From contig NZ_RRCN01000001.1 in the NCBI RefSeq assembly GCF_003863965.1, positions 6,259,071 through 6,323,070 of the forward strand: a DNA stretch of 64,000 nucleotides, given 5' to 3'. The position numbers and the translations under genes are program-made. The notes under the pieces were generated by a model. It searched no databases, was not told the DNA's origin, and was given only the letters and a program-made list of their open reading frames with translations. The stretch comes from Paenibacillus oralis (lineage in GTDB: Bacteria > Bacillota > Bacilli > Paenibacillales > Paenibacillaceae). Positions 8,174-17,664 of this stretch are shown here, piece by piece (position 1 is the first letter of the stretch; the number at the start of each line of letters is the position of its first letter).

Positions 8174-10065
8174 AACGATTCCCCGCCTTCCGTGTATGCC
8201 ATAATCGATTCAACATCCTTGTCGCCGCGGCCGGACAGGCAAATCACGACGATCTCACCCGGGCTCATCCCGGGCGCCATCTTCACAACCTGGGCCACGG
8301 CGTGCGCCGATTCCAGCGCGGGGATAATGCCTTCCGTCCGGCTGAGCAGCTGCAGCGCCTCCAGCGCTTCTCGGTCGGTGATTGGAAAATACTTGGCGCG
8401 CTCGATATCCTTCAAATAAGAATGCTCCGGCCCGATGCCCGGATAGTCCAGTCCGGCCGAAATCGAATGTGCCGGCTGCACCTGGCCGTATTCATCCTGC
8501 AGCAAGTAGCTCATCGAGCCCTGGAACACGCCTCTTTTTCCCTTGGTCATCGTAGCCGCGTGGAATTCGGTATCCACGCCTTTCCCGGCCGCTTCGACGC
8601 CGACGAGCCGTACATCCTTGTCCTCGATAAACGGGTAAAACATCCCGATCGCATTGCTTCCGCCCCCGACCGCGGCCACCAGCATATCCGGCAGCCTTCC
8701 CTCGGACTCCAGCATTTGCCGTCTCGTCTCGTCGCCGATGATGCGCTGGAAGTTGCGCACCATCATCGGATACGGATGAGGCCCGGTCGCCGAACCGAGG
8801 ATGTAAAACGTGTCGTGCACGTTGCTGACCCAATAGCGCAGCGCCTCATTGCAGGCGTCCTTCAACGTCCGCGTGCCTGACATGACCGGGATGACCTCGG
8901 CGCCCAGCAGCTTCATCCGAAACACGTTGAGCTGCTGGCGTTTCGTATCCTCTTCGCCCATAAACACCTTGCACTCCAGACCGAGCAAGGCGGCGACGGT
9001 GGCGGTAGCCACGCCGTGCTGCCCGGCGCCGGTTTCGGCGATCACTTTTTTCTTGCCCATCCGTTTGGCCAAAATCCCCTGACCGATCGCGTTGTTGATT
9101 TTATGGGCCCCGGTGTGGTTTAAATCCTCGCGCTTCAAATAAATTTTCGCTCCGCCCAAATGCTCGGTCAGGCGCTCCGCGAAATACAGCGGCGTCTCCC
9201 GGCCGGAATATTGCTTCAGCAAATAAGCGATCTCCTGCTGAAATTCAGCATCGTCTTTATATTTTAAATAGGACTCTTCCAGTTCGATCAGCGCGTTCAT
9301 CAGTGTTTCCGGCACATAACGGCCGCCAAACGGACCAAAGCGTCCGTGTTCATCAGGCACTTGCGCTTGCTTCATGTTATGCTTCACCCTCTCTACGAAG
9401 GCGGCAACCTTCGCAATATCTTTAACCCCGTCCGTCTCCACCCCGCTCGAAACGTCGACCCCGTCGGGACAGAGCGCATCGAGCAAATCCCCCACGTTCC
9501 CGGGGTGCAGCCCGCCGGCGGCGAGAAAAGGAATACCCTGCGCCTCGGCCCAACGCTGATATGGGGCAGCGGAGTTCCAATTGAAAGTCACACCCGATCC
9601 CCCGCCGTATTTCGGGTCGTAAGTATCGAGCAAAATCCCGTCCAATATGCCGTTATATGCTTCCAAGGACCGTTCGCCATGAACCGATCCGTCTTGTTTT
9701 ACGGAAAATGCTTTGAAAACTTTCACATGAAAAGCCGACTTGACCACCCGGCAAAACTCCGGACTTTCCGTGCCGTGCAGTTGTAGAATATCGAGCGGCG
9801 CCTGCCGCTGCACGTCCTCCAGTTCCTCGATCGAGGGATTGACGAATACGCCGACGCTTTGCGGACGTTTCCCCCCGCTCCACTCCTGGAGCACCGGGAG
9901 AAGCTCCGCTGCCCGGGCGCCGTCGATTTGCCGCTTGCTTGGCGCAAACACGAATCCGACGTAATCCACGGGCAAGTTCATCATTGATTTTAGCACTTCA
10001 ACGCTTTGAAGTCCACAAATTTTTACCGCCGTTTCCTTCTGTTTTACCGCTGCCGCATCACTCAT
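8170..10065 (-). CDS. trpFB: Fused phosphoribosylanthranilate isomerase / tryptophan synthase beta chain
   Basis: One uninterrupted 631-residue frame joins two enzymes that are normally separate. Residues 1 to about 228 are TrpF (VKICGLQ, DILQLHGTESPEF, LDTYDPKYGGGSGVTFNW). Residues 231-631 are a complete TrpB of 401 residues (GPFGGRYVPETL, PLP lysine in REDLNHTGAHKINNA, GGGSNAIGMF, CLSGRGDKD). The junction reads VERVKHNMKQAQVPDEHGRF with no stop codon. Met231 (ATG at 9375) has a GAGGGTG about 9 bases upstream, so free TrpB might still be made by internal initiation. Overlaps trpC by 8 bases and trpA by 4. TrpF isomerises phosphoribosylanthranilate; TrpB condenses indole with serine. Confidence 0.93.
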   Translation of the reverse strand: MSDAAAVKQKETAVKICGLQSVEVLKSMMNLPVDYVGFVFAPSKRQIDGARAAELLPVLQEWSGGKRPQSVGVFVNPSIEELEDVQRQAPLDILQLHGTESPEFCRVVKSAFHVKVFKAFSVKQDGSVHGERSLEAYNGILDGILLDTYDPKYGGGSGVTFNWNSAAPYQRWAEAQGIPFLAAGGLHPGNVGDLLDALCPDGVDVSSGVETDGVKDIAKVAAFVERVKHNMKQAQVPDEHGRFGPFGGRYVPETLMNALIELEESYLKYKDDAEFQQEIAYLLKQYSGRETPLYFAERLTEHLGGAKIYLKREDLNHTGAHKINNAIGQGILAKRMGKKKVIAETGAGQHGVATATVAALLGLECKVFMGEEDTKRQQLNVFRMKLLGAEVIPVMSGTRTLKDACNEALRYWVSNVHDTFYILGSATGPHPYPMMVRNFQRIIGDETRRQMLESEGRLPDMLVAAVGGGSNAIGMFYPFIEDKDVRLVGVEAAGKGVDTEFHAATMTKGKRGVFQGSMSYLLQDEYGQVQPAHSISAGLDYPGIGPEHSYLKDIERAKYFPITDREALEALQLLSRTEGIIPALESAHAVAQVVKMAPGMSPGEIVVICLSGRGDKDVESIMAYTEGGESL

Positions 10066-10886
10066 GGGAAGCCCTTCTTTCCCCTGTAACCCCGGGCGCT
10101 GCCGCTGCCGGCAAAGGCCCCATCAAATCATGAACAGCCTTCCCTACATCCGCCTGGCGCATAAACGTTTCGCCGATCAGCACGCCTTTGGCCCCGTTCG
10201 CCGCCAAATACGAAAGGTCTTCCTGCGTCCGGATTCCGCTTTCGCTGATCAGCGTCACTTCGGGCGGTACCAGTTCGGCAAGCGCGGCCGTCGTCTCCAA
10301 GGACACCTCAAACGTCCGCAAATTCCGGTTGTTGATGCCGATGAGTCCGGCCGATCCTAACGCCAGCACCCGCTCCATTTCCTCGCGGTCATGCACTTCC
10401 ACGAGCGCGTCGAGTCCAAGCGCTGACGCCGTCTTAAGATAATCGCGCAGCTGCGCATCGCTGAGGATGGCCGCGATCAGCAGCACGGCATCCGCGCCAA
10501 GCAGCCGCGCTTCGTATATTTGCCGCTCGTCGATGACGAAATCCTTCCGCAGCAGCGGCACCTTGACCGCCTCGCGGATGGCGGTCAAATAAGCGCCGCT
10601 CCCCTGAAAATACTTCTCGTCCGTCAACACGGAAATGCAGTCCGTTCCCGCCGCTTCATAGCTTTTCGCCAGCTCCGCCGGATGGAAATCGGGGCGGATC
10701 AGGCCTTTGGACGGCGAAGCCTTTTTCACTTCGGAGATCAAGCCCATTTCCCGCCTGCGTCCGGAAGCCAGGGCGCGGTGAAAGCCCCGCGCCGGCGCCA
10801 TCTCCGCGATGCGCCGCTCGGCGCCGGCCAGCGAAAAAACGGCGGCCAACTGCTCGACTTCGCTTTTTTTGGTCTCCACAATCCGC

Positions 10887-10897
<11 letters not shown>
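10058..10897 (-). CDS. trpC: Indole-3-glycerol phosphate synthase
   Basis: Ring closure of carboxyphenylamino-deoxyribulose phosphate to indole-3-glycerol phosphate. The 279-residue TIM barrel shows the catalytic lysines in EVKKASPSKG and LLRKDFV, EVHDREEME, IGINNRNLRTF and the phosphate-binding LISESGI. Start ATG at 10897 follows GGGGGAATTAAGTT. It overlaps trpD by 11 bases and trpF by 8, as expected of a compact trp operon. Confidence 0.97.
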
Positions 10898-11927
<1,030 letters not shown>

Positions 11928-11945
11928 AGCCATTCGCTCCTTTCT

Positions 11946-13508
11946 TTATTTTCCCGGGATATATTCGTATAAATAGTCTTGGTTCAGCACATCGCCGTCC
12001 TTGGCCGCGGGCGGAAACATCTGCTCCGCCGTGCGGATCGCCGTCAGCAGTGCTTTGGCTTTATTCACCGACTCTTGATATTCGTTTTCCGGTACGGAAT
12101 CCCAGACGATCCCGCCGCCGGCCTGCACGTAAGCTTTCCCATGCTTGAATACGATCGTCCGGATCGTGATGCACGAATCCATGTTGCCGGAAAATCCGAG
12201 ATACCCGATCGCTCCCGCATAGGTGCCCCGGGCTTCGTTCTCCAGCTCGGCGATGATCTCCATCGCCCGCAGCTTCGGAGCACCTGATACGGTTCCGGCC
12301 GGCAGGCAGGACAGAAAAGCGTCGAAAAAATCCTTGTCGCCGCGCAGCTCACCGGAAACTTTCGAGACCATGTGCATCACGTGCGAATACCGTTCGATTT
12401 CCATGTACGACTCGCATTTGACGCTGCCGAATTCCGAAACCCGGCCCAAATCGTTGCGGCCCAGGTCGACCAGCATCAGATGCTCGGCGCGCTCTTTTTC
12501 GTCGGCCAGCAACTCCGCTTCCAACGCGAGGTCGGCCTCCTCTGTCGCCCCGCGCGGCCGGGTGCCGGCGATTGGCCGCGTCTCGACCCGCCCGTTGTCC
12601 ACCTTCACCAGCGCCTCCGGCGATGTACCGACGATGATCTCGTCGTCCAGCTTGAGGTAGTACATATACGGGGAAGGGTTCAGCGTACGCAGCACCCGGT
12701 ACACATGCAGCGGATCAACCTCGGTTTCGATATGGAACCGCTGCGACAGCACCACTTGAAAAATATCCCCGGCGCGGATGTATTCCTTCCCCTTCTCCAC
12801 ATTGGCAATAAACTGCTCCTTCGTGAGGTTGGAGCGGACATCGCCCAAATCGGTGACGACCGGCATCGGCCGGCGGTTGAAGCTTTCGCTCGGCCCCTCC
12901 TGGTGCAGCAGGTCGGCCGCTTCGTCCAGCTTCCGCTCCGCCAGTTCGTAGGACCGCCGGATATCCTCGTCGCGGTCGCCTTCCTTGACGTGCACGTTGG
13001 CGACCAGCAGGATCCGCTGCTTGACGTGGTCGAACACAATCACTTGATCGCAGAACATAAACTGCATATCGTCCATACTCAGATCGTCCACCCGGTGGGC
13101 GGGCAGCTTTTCATAATACTGCAGCAGGTCATAGCCGAAAAAACCGATCGCCCCGCCGGTAAACGGCGGCATTTCCGGAAGCTTCGGACTGTGGTAACCC
13201 CGCAGGATCGCTTTCAGCTCATCGAGCGGTTTCCCCGAACGCAGCGTTTCTTTGCCGTCCGCACGCTCCAGCACCACTTCTCCTTTTTTCGCCGCAATCG
13301 TCAGAAACGGGTCGGTGCCGATAAAGGAATAACGCGCCCACTGGCTCCCGCCCTCCACGCTCTCCAGCAAAAATGCCCGCTCCCGCTGGGCGACGCGGCG
13401 GAAAATCCGGATCGGCGTCTCCAAATCGGCGAGCAGCGTCCGGGTAATCGGGATCAGATTGTAATCTTTAGCCAAAGCAATGACCTGTTCTACTTGCGGG
13501 GTTGCCAT
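11946..13508 (-). CDS. trpE: Anthranilate synthase component I
   Basis: Makes anthranilate from chorismate with ammonia delivered by a glutaminase partner. 520 residues. The N-terminal FLLESVEGG segment belongs to the tryptophan feedback site; the catalytic half has IAGTRPRGATEEAD, LMLVDLGRNDLGRV and GTVSGAPKLRAMEII. The ATG at 13508 has AAGGAAGTGAG upstream; the in-frame ATG at 13544 lies in the T-tract of the leader terminator and is unlikely. There is no trpG in the operon, as in B. subtilis, where the amidotransferase is shared with folate synthesis and sits elsewhere. Expression is governed by the TRAP-type leader upstream. Confidence 0.96.
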   Translation of the reverse strand: MATPQVEQVIALAKDYNLIPITRTLLADLETPIRIFRRVAQRERAFLLESVEGGSQWARYSFIGTDPFLTIAAKKGEVVLERADGKETLRSGKPLDELKAILRGYHSPKLPEMPPFTGGAIGFFGYDLLQYYEKLPAHRVDDLSMDDMQFMFCDQVIVFDHVKQRILLVANVHVKEGDRDEDIRRSYELAERKLDEAADLLHQEGPSESFNRRPMPVVTDLGDVRSNLTKEQFIANVEKGKEYIRAGDIFQVVLSQRFHIETEVDPLHVYRVLRTLNPSPYMYYLKLDDEIIVGTSPEALVKVDNGRVETRPIAGTRPRGATEEADLALEAELLADEKERAEHLMLVDLGRNDLGRVSEFGSVKCESYMEIERYSHVMHMVSKVSGELRGDKDFFDAFLSCLPAGTVSGAPKLRAMEIIAELENEARGTYAGAIGYLGFSGNMDSCITIRTIVFKHGKAYVQAGGGIVWDSVPENEYQESVNKAKALLTAIRTAEQMFPPAAKDGDVLNQDYLYEYIPGK

Positions 13509-13540
13509 GTCTCTCACTTCCTTATCGGGATTTAAAAAAA

Positions 13541-13573
13541 CCAAATAAAAAAACCTCTACCGAAGTAGAGGTT
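13541..13573 (-). terminator. Attenuator terminator in the trp leader
   Basis: On the minus strand AACCTCTAC, loop TTCG and GTAGAGGTT form a perfect 9-bp stem followed by TTTTTATTTGG. It lies 44 bases before the trpE start codon, so it acts inside the leader and not at an operon end. Confidence 0.92.
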
Positions 13574-13756
13574 GTAGGATTTGCGGTTTAGGAAAAGCCA
13601 CTCCGCCCAAGTACGCCACGCCGCAAATGTTAGAGGCTGCCGGGTGCAATCAAAACACGGGTTCCAAACGAAATGGACGGTCATCCATCTGCGTTCCTTC
13701 TCCTGTTTGATAGACGGCAAACTATAACGTACGTGACCGCTTATGGTGAGCATTGG

Positions 13757-13805
13757 CTATCACTCAACTAAACTCGACTCATCTCATCTATACTCTACTC
13801 GGCTA
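13757..13805 (-). promoter_or_regulatory. TRAP binding site: ten GAG/UAG triplets
   Basis: On the minus strand the triplets read UAG, GAG, GAG, UAG, GAG, GAG, GAG, UAG, GAG, UAG. Eight gaps are exactly two bases and the last is three. This fits the TRAP ring, which binds up to eleven (G/U)AG triplets separated by two or three bases. Confidence 0.93.
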
Positions 13806-13852
13806 TAAACGATCTAAACATTCAAAACTCGCTCATGAAAAATCTTAAATTT

Positions 13853-13882
13853 ACTATACCTTATCTTGCGCCCGTTTGGCAA
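13853..13882 (-). promoter_or_regulatory. trp operon promoter
   Basis: The minus strand reads TTGCCA (13877-13882), 18 bases and TATAGT (13853-13858), between the aroH stop and the TRAP array. It gives the trp genes their own start in addition to read-through from aroC-aroB-aroH. Confidence 0.7.
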
Positions 13883-13909
13883 CACCGGTTTTTGGGCAGC
13901 CGGCAGGGA

Positions 13910-14284
13910 TTAAGAATTGGACGTGCTCAAATCCGGACGCAGGCTTTTCGCTTCGTTCAAATAAACGTGTTTCATTTCCCGCTGCCCTTTGGTTGTGTTC
14001 ACGTGAAGCAACAGGCGGATGCATTTTGGCAGACCGCCTTTCACCGGAATTTCGGTCGAACACATCAGCGGTACCATATCCCAGCCGCTCAAGCCGCGGA
14101 TGGCCCGGGCCGGAAAAGTCGCGTCCAGGTCCGGGGTTACCGTAATCCAGACGCTGGCGATATCCTCGGGTACGATTTCGTTCCGGTTCACGATATCTTT
14201 CAGCAATTCGGCCGTCGCCTGCAAAATATCCTGCTCTTCGTTGCGGGTCACGGTTGTCGCCCCGCGAATTCCTCGATTATACAT
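13910..14284 (-). CDS. aroH: Chorismate mutase, AroH type
   Basis: Rearranges chorismate to prephenate, the entry to Phe and Tyr. The 124-residue protein has the monofunctional AroH trimeric fold: MYNRGIRGATTV with the catalytic Arg near residue 7, SVWITVTPDLDATFPA, and VPLMCSTEIPVKGGLPKCIR with the second active-site Arg. Start ATG at 14284 follows AGGAGGGACCCG and overlaps aroB by 8 bases. Length and place match B. subtilis aroH. Confidence 0.96.
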   Translation of the reverse strand: MYNRGIRGATTVTRNEEQDILQATAELLKDIVNRNEIVPEDIASVWITVTPDLDATFPARAIRGLSGWDMVPLMCSTEIPVKGGLPKCIRLLLHVNTTKGQREMKHVYLNEAKSLRPDLSTSNS

Positions 14285-15380
14285 CGGGTCCCTCCTCTTT
14301 CAATTCCGCGATGACCCGCCGCACCTCGTCCAGCGCCACATCGCTGACGATTTCCACCTTGCCGATGGCGACGGGCAAAATAAACACCAGCTGCTGTTCC
14401 TTAAACTTCTTGTCGTGCATCATCGCCCCGATCAGCTTCTTCTCGTCCAAATGGCGCGGCATCGCCATCGGCAGCTCAAAGCGCTTCAGCAAAGCGGCGG
14501 TTTCTTGATACAGGGCAGCATCCCGGCCCCGGTTCACCGCAAGCTTCGCGGCCGCCGCCATCCCGATCGAAATCGCTTCTCCGTGCAAAAATTCGCCGTA
14601 CCCGCCGATGGCCTCGATCGCATGGCCCAGCGTATGCCCTAAATTCAGGATCGCCCTGAGGCCCTGCTCCCGTTCGTCCACGGACACGACCTTTGCCTTG
14701 ATGGCGCAGCCCTGCGTCAGCCCATAGCCAAGCGCCTCCGGATCAAGCGCCAGCAGCTCGGACGCGTGCTCGCGGCACCAGGCGGCGAACTCGGCGTCCC
14801 AAATCAAACCGTGCTTCACCATCTCCGACAAGCCGGCGCGCACGTCCCGGGGCGGCAAGCTTTGCAGGCTGTCCACGTCGTAAAGCACCATTTCCGGCTG
14901 ATGGAAGGCGCCGATCATGTTTTTGGCCAGCCGGTGGTTGACGGCCACTTTGCCGCCTACGCTGCTGTCATGCGCCAGAATCGTCGTCGGCATCTGCACG
15001 AACGGCACGCCGCGCATGTAGCTGGCCGCCACGAAGCCGGCCAAATCGCCGACGACGCCGCCGCCGAGGGCCACTACGGCCGAGCGGCGGTCCAGACCGC
15101 CTTCGATCGCCGTCGTCATGACGTCCTCGTATACGTCCAGCGATTTCGATTTTTCCCCGGCTTTCACCACTTTGCTCACCGTCGTGTAGCCGCTCGCCTG
15201 CAGCGAGGATTCCACCGTCTGCAAATATAGCGGAGCCACATGTTCATCGGTTACGAGCAGCACCGGGCTTTTTTTGGACAACTGATGTTTCTCGAAATAC
15301 TCTCCCGCTTTCCCCAGCAAACCGCCGCCGATGTAGATCGGATACGAGCGTTCTCCCAAATCGACCTGCAGCGTTCTCAT
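14277..15380 (-). CDS. aroB: 3-dehydroquinate synthase
   Basis: Second step of the shikimate pathway: DAHP to 3-dehydroquinate, with NAD and a divalent metal. 367 residues. The NAD-binding GGGVVGDLAGFVAASYMRG (about residues 106-124) and the metal-ligand histidines in LGHTLGHAIEA near residues 248-258 are intact. The start overlaps the aroC stop (TGATG) and the end overlaps aroH. Confidence 0.97.
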   Translation of the reverse strand: MRTLQVDLGERSYPIYIGGGLLGKAGEYFEKHQLSKKSPVLLVTDEHVAPLYLQTVESSLQASGYTTVSKVVKAGEKSKSLDVYEDVMTTAIEGGLDRRSAVVALGGGVVGDLAGFVAASYMRGVPFVQMPTTILAHDSSVGGKVAVNHRLAKNMIGAFHQPEMVLYDVDSLQSLPPRDVRAGLSEMVKHGLIWDAEFAAWCREHASELLALDPEALGYGLTQGCAIKAKVVSVDEREQGLRAILNLGHTLGHAIEAIGGYGEFLHGEAISIGMAAAAKLAVNRGRDAALYQETAALLKRFELPMAMPRHLDEKKLIGAMMHDKKFKEQQLVFILPVAIGKVEIVSDVALDEVRRVIAELKEEGPDV

Positions 15381-16549
15381 CAGTAGCTCTCCAATTGGTT
15401 CAGGTAACCCTGATAATTCCGTTCGACTTCTTCGATCGAGTCGCCGCCGAATTTCTCCAGGAACGCCTTGGCGATTTCCCAGGCCACAACATGCTCCAGC
15501 ACCACGCTGGCCGCCGGAACGGCGCAGGCATCGGAGCGTTCCACCTGAGCCGCAAACGGCTCGCGCGTGTCGATGTCCACGCTTTGCAGCGGCTTGTAAA
15601 GCGTCGGAATCGGCTTCATCACGCCGCGCACCACGACCGGCATGCCGTTGGTCATGCCGCCTTCAAAACCTCCCAGGCGGTTGGTCGCCCGGTAATATCC
15701 GCGCTCCTCGCTGTAGAGGATTTCATCATGCACCTGGGAGCCCGGAATCGTTCCGGCTTCGAAGCCGATCCCGATCTCCACACCCTTGAAGGCGTTGATC
15801 GACACGACCGCCTGGGCGATCCGGCCGTCCAGCTTGCGGTCGTATTGCACATGGCTGCCGAGCCCGACCGGTACGCCCTCCACAATGCATTCGACGATCC
15901 CGCCGATGGAGTCGCCATCCTCCTTGATTTTGTCGATGTAGGCCTCCATCTTCTTCTCCGTCTCCGGATCGGCTACGCGGACCGACGACGCTTCGGTGAC
16001 CCGCGCCAGCTCCTCCAGCGGCAAGTTATGCGGCGGCGCTTCGATCTCGCCGATGCGGATGACATGCCCGGCGATCCGCATGCCGAAGCGTTCTAGCAGC
16101 TGCTTGGCTACGGCGCCGACGGCCACCCGCACGGCGGTCTCCCGCGCGCTGGAGCGTTCCAGCACATTGCGCAGGTCTTTCAGGTTGTATTTCAAGCCAC
16201 CGTTCAAATCCGCATGTCCGGGACGGGGCCGGTGCACTCTCCGCTTCTCTTCGTCCGTCCCTTCGATCGGCCAGGTGTTCATAATTTTTTGCCAATGCTT
16301 CCAGTCGTTGTTTTCCACCACCAGCGCCACCGGCGCCCCGGTCGTAAACCCGTGCCGGACGCCGCCGACAATTTGCGCCGTATCCTTCTCGATCTGCATC
16401 CGCCGGCCGCGGCCGTACCCTTTCTGGCGGCGGGCCAACTCAATATTGAGCGCATCGGGATCCAGCTGAAGATTGCTCGGCAACCCCTCGATAATCGCAG
16501 TCAACTGGGGTCCATGCGTCTCCCCGGCGGTCAAATAACGTAAACTCAT
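15380..16549 (-). CDS. aroC: Chorismate synthase
   Basis: Converts EPSP to chorismate using reduced FMN; called aroF in B. subtilis. 389 residues with YLTAGETHGPQL at the N-terminus, RPRPGHADLNG near residue 110 and SSARETAVRVAVGA, the three classical signatures. Start ATG at 16549 follows AAAGGGGG. It is the first gene of the aro-trp set and has its own promoter. Confidence 0.97.
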   Translation of the reverse strand: MSLRYLTAGETHGPQLTAIIEGLPSNLQLDPDALNIELARRQKGYGRGRRMQIEKDTAQIVGGVRHGFTTGAPVALVVENNDWKHWQKIMNTWPIEGTDEEKRRVHRPRPGHADLNGGLKYNLKDLRNVLERSSARETAVRVAVGAVAKQLLERFGMRIAGHVIRIGEIEAPPHNLPLEELARVTEASSVRVADPETEKKMEAYIDKIKEDGDSIGGIVECIVEGVPVGLGSHVQYDRKLDGRIAQAVVSINAFKGVEIGIGFEAGTIPGSQVHDEILYSEERGYYRATNRLGGFEGGMTNGMPVVVRGVMKPIPTLYKPLQSVDIDTREPFAAQVERSDACAVPAASVVLEHVVAWEIAKAFLEKFGGDSIEEVERNYQGYLNQLESY

Positions 16550-16614
16550 GATGATGCGTTCCCCCTTTAAACTGTTAAACTGTAAAGAACTAAAATCCGA
16601 TAATTTCTTTGCTC

Positions 16615-16643
16615 ATTATAATATTTATCAACGGGTATGTCAC
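16615..16643 (-). promoter_or_regulatory. Promoter of the aroC-aroB-aroH operon
   Basis: The minus strand reads GTGACA (16638-16643), 17 bases and TATAAT (16615-16620), about 65 bases upstream of the aroC start. Eleven of twelve bases fit sigma-A. Confidence 0.75.
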
Positions 16644-16692
16644 GCGGGTGATTCAACATTGCGGTAATTTCTTGTTTATTTCCGCCTCTTCA

Positions 16693-16943
16693 TTAGCGGA
16701 CGAGACATGAAAAAACGATGGTGACTGAAGTAATCCCAGCGTAAACATAAGGACAAAAAAAGGCGCTATTCCGGCGATATCCCCCATTCCAAGACAATTA
16801 GCGGAAAATGATGTCCCTAATTTCTCAAATCGTTAGCGATATGCCGACGGTCTGCACCATTCAAGGAAAATAAGGACAAAAAATTCCGCTAACGGTGATG
16901 AACATGCGCATATCCGGATAATAAGACCATAAAGTTCCGCTAT
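16693..16943. repeat. TTAGCGGA / TCCGCTAA repeat block
   Basis: Two direct arms (TTAGCGGA at 16693 and 16798) and three inverted arms carry the same partner sequence (ATAAGGACAAAAAA before GCGCTA or CCGCTAA near 16747, 16872 and 16921). The layout resembles the TAACGGAC element next to it with a different arm sequence, so the two look like branches of one repeat superfamily. Confidence 0.65.
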
Positions 16944-17049
16944 TTTTGCGGGCACCCCATAGTTATCCGAGCCACTTTTTCCGCAGCAAGAAAAACGCCT
17001 GTAGGCGTCCTTTAATGGCTCTTACTTTTACTTTGCATGGACGTTGCTC

Positions 17050-17233
17050 TAACGGACTCCAGCGACCTTATCCGCCCATTTCCCGGGTATTTCCCAGCCT
17101 AACGGACACAGGCGACCCTATTTCGCTCTAAATCCGTTCATCCAGGACGATTTGAGGGAAATAAGGTCTTCTGTGTCCGTTACATTTTGCAAACTCCCGT
17201 TTTTTCGAAAATAACGGCTCTGGTGTCCCTTAG
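17050..17233. repeat. Nested inverted repeat of the TAACGGAC family, copy 2 (184 bp)
   Basis: Outer arms TAACGGACTCCAGCGACC and GGCTCTGGTGTCCCTTAG; inner arms TAACGGACACAGGCGACC and GGTCTTCTGTGTCCGTTA. It shares a 33-base identical segment, including CCCGGGTATTTCCCAGCC, with copy 1. Confidence 0.85.
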
Positions 17234-17321
17234 CCCCCTGATTCATCTTCTTCTCCCCCTCTCTACCTGCGCATCGCCCTCTACCATACCAGAAACATTA
17301 TAAATTCTGGCTATAAGGTGC

Positions 17322-17376
17322 AAAAAAGCATAACCTGTCATCTCCCGAGGATCTCCTCAGGGAAAGCAGGCTATGC
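17322..17376 (-). terminator. Terminator after the 55-residue protein gene
   Basis: On the minus strand GCATAGCCTG and CAGGTTATGC close a long hairpin with an inner CTCCCGAGG-type stem, followed by six T. Confidence 0.75.
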
Positions 17377-17428
17377 CTTAAAAATTCACGCACCGCGAGT
17401 TTAACGCTATTCCTGTGTTTCGCGGACA

Positions 17429-17596
17429 TTACCCCGAAGCCGGGTGGTTGTCCAAAGCGGCAGGCCGCCGCGGATCCGCCGGGAAATCCTCAAGCATCCG
17501 CTTCAGGTGGGAGCCTTCAATGCCCAGCACCTGGGCGCATTCCTGCGGCGTCAAAAATCCCCGTCTGTAAGCTTCGATCACTTTTCTTTTGTCCAT
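17429..17596 (-). CDS. Small hypothetical protein, 55 residues, HTH-like
   Basis: Starts at the ATG at 17596 behind GGAGGACAGGCC and reads MDKRKVIEAYRRGFLTPQECAQVLGIEG onward. The segment TPQECAQVLGIEGSHLKRML has the spacing of a helix-turn-helix, as in small sporulation or phage-like regulators, but no family is recognised. A clear terminator follows and the gene is monocistronic. Not present at this place in B. subtilis. Confidence 0.65.
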   Translation of the reverse strand: MDKRKVIEAYRRGFLTPQECAQVLGIEGSHLKRMLEDFPADPRRPAALDNHPASG

Positions 17597-17664
17597 GGCC
17601 TGTCCTCCAATGCCAAATGACCTTATGATTACAAGTATTGGAAAATACAAGCTGGAATATACAG

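Larger units (their letters stand above)
13509..13846 (-). promoter_or_regulatory. trp operon leader with TRAP-controlled attenuator
   Basis: About 338 transcribed bases lie between the trp promoter and trpE. The 5' part has ten GAG/UAG triplets (13757-13805), then a 184-base spacer, then a perfect terminator (13552-13573). A segment inside the triplet array, CCGAGTAGAG (13793-13802), is complementary to CTCTACTTCGG of the terminator (13560-13570) with one bulged base. With TRAP bound the array would be unavailable and the terminator would form; without it the long-range pairing could prevent termination. The mechanism is known for B. subtilis trp; its application here is inferred from sequence. 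mtrB lies in the same window. Confidence 0.85.
16550..17428. other. Repeat-rich intergenic region upstream of aroC
   Basis: This 879-base gap has no supported gene. From left to right it holds the aroC promoter, a block of TTAGCGGA/TCCGCTAA arms (16693-16943), a nested TAACGGAC element (17050-17233) and a terminator (17322-17376) for the small gene at 17429. Confidence 0.8.
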
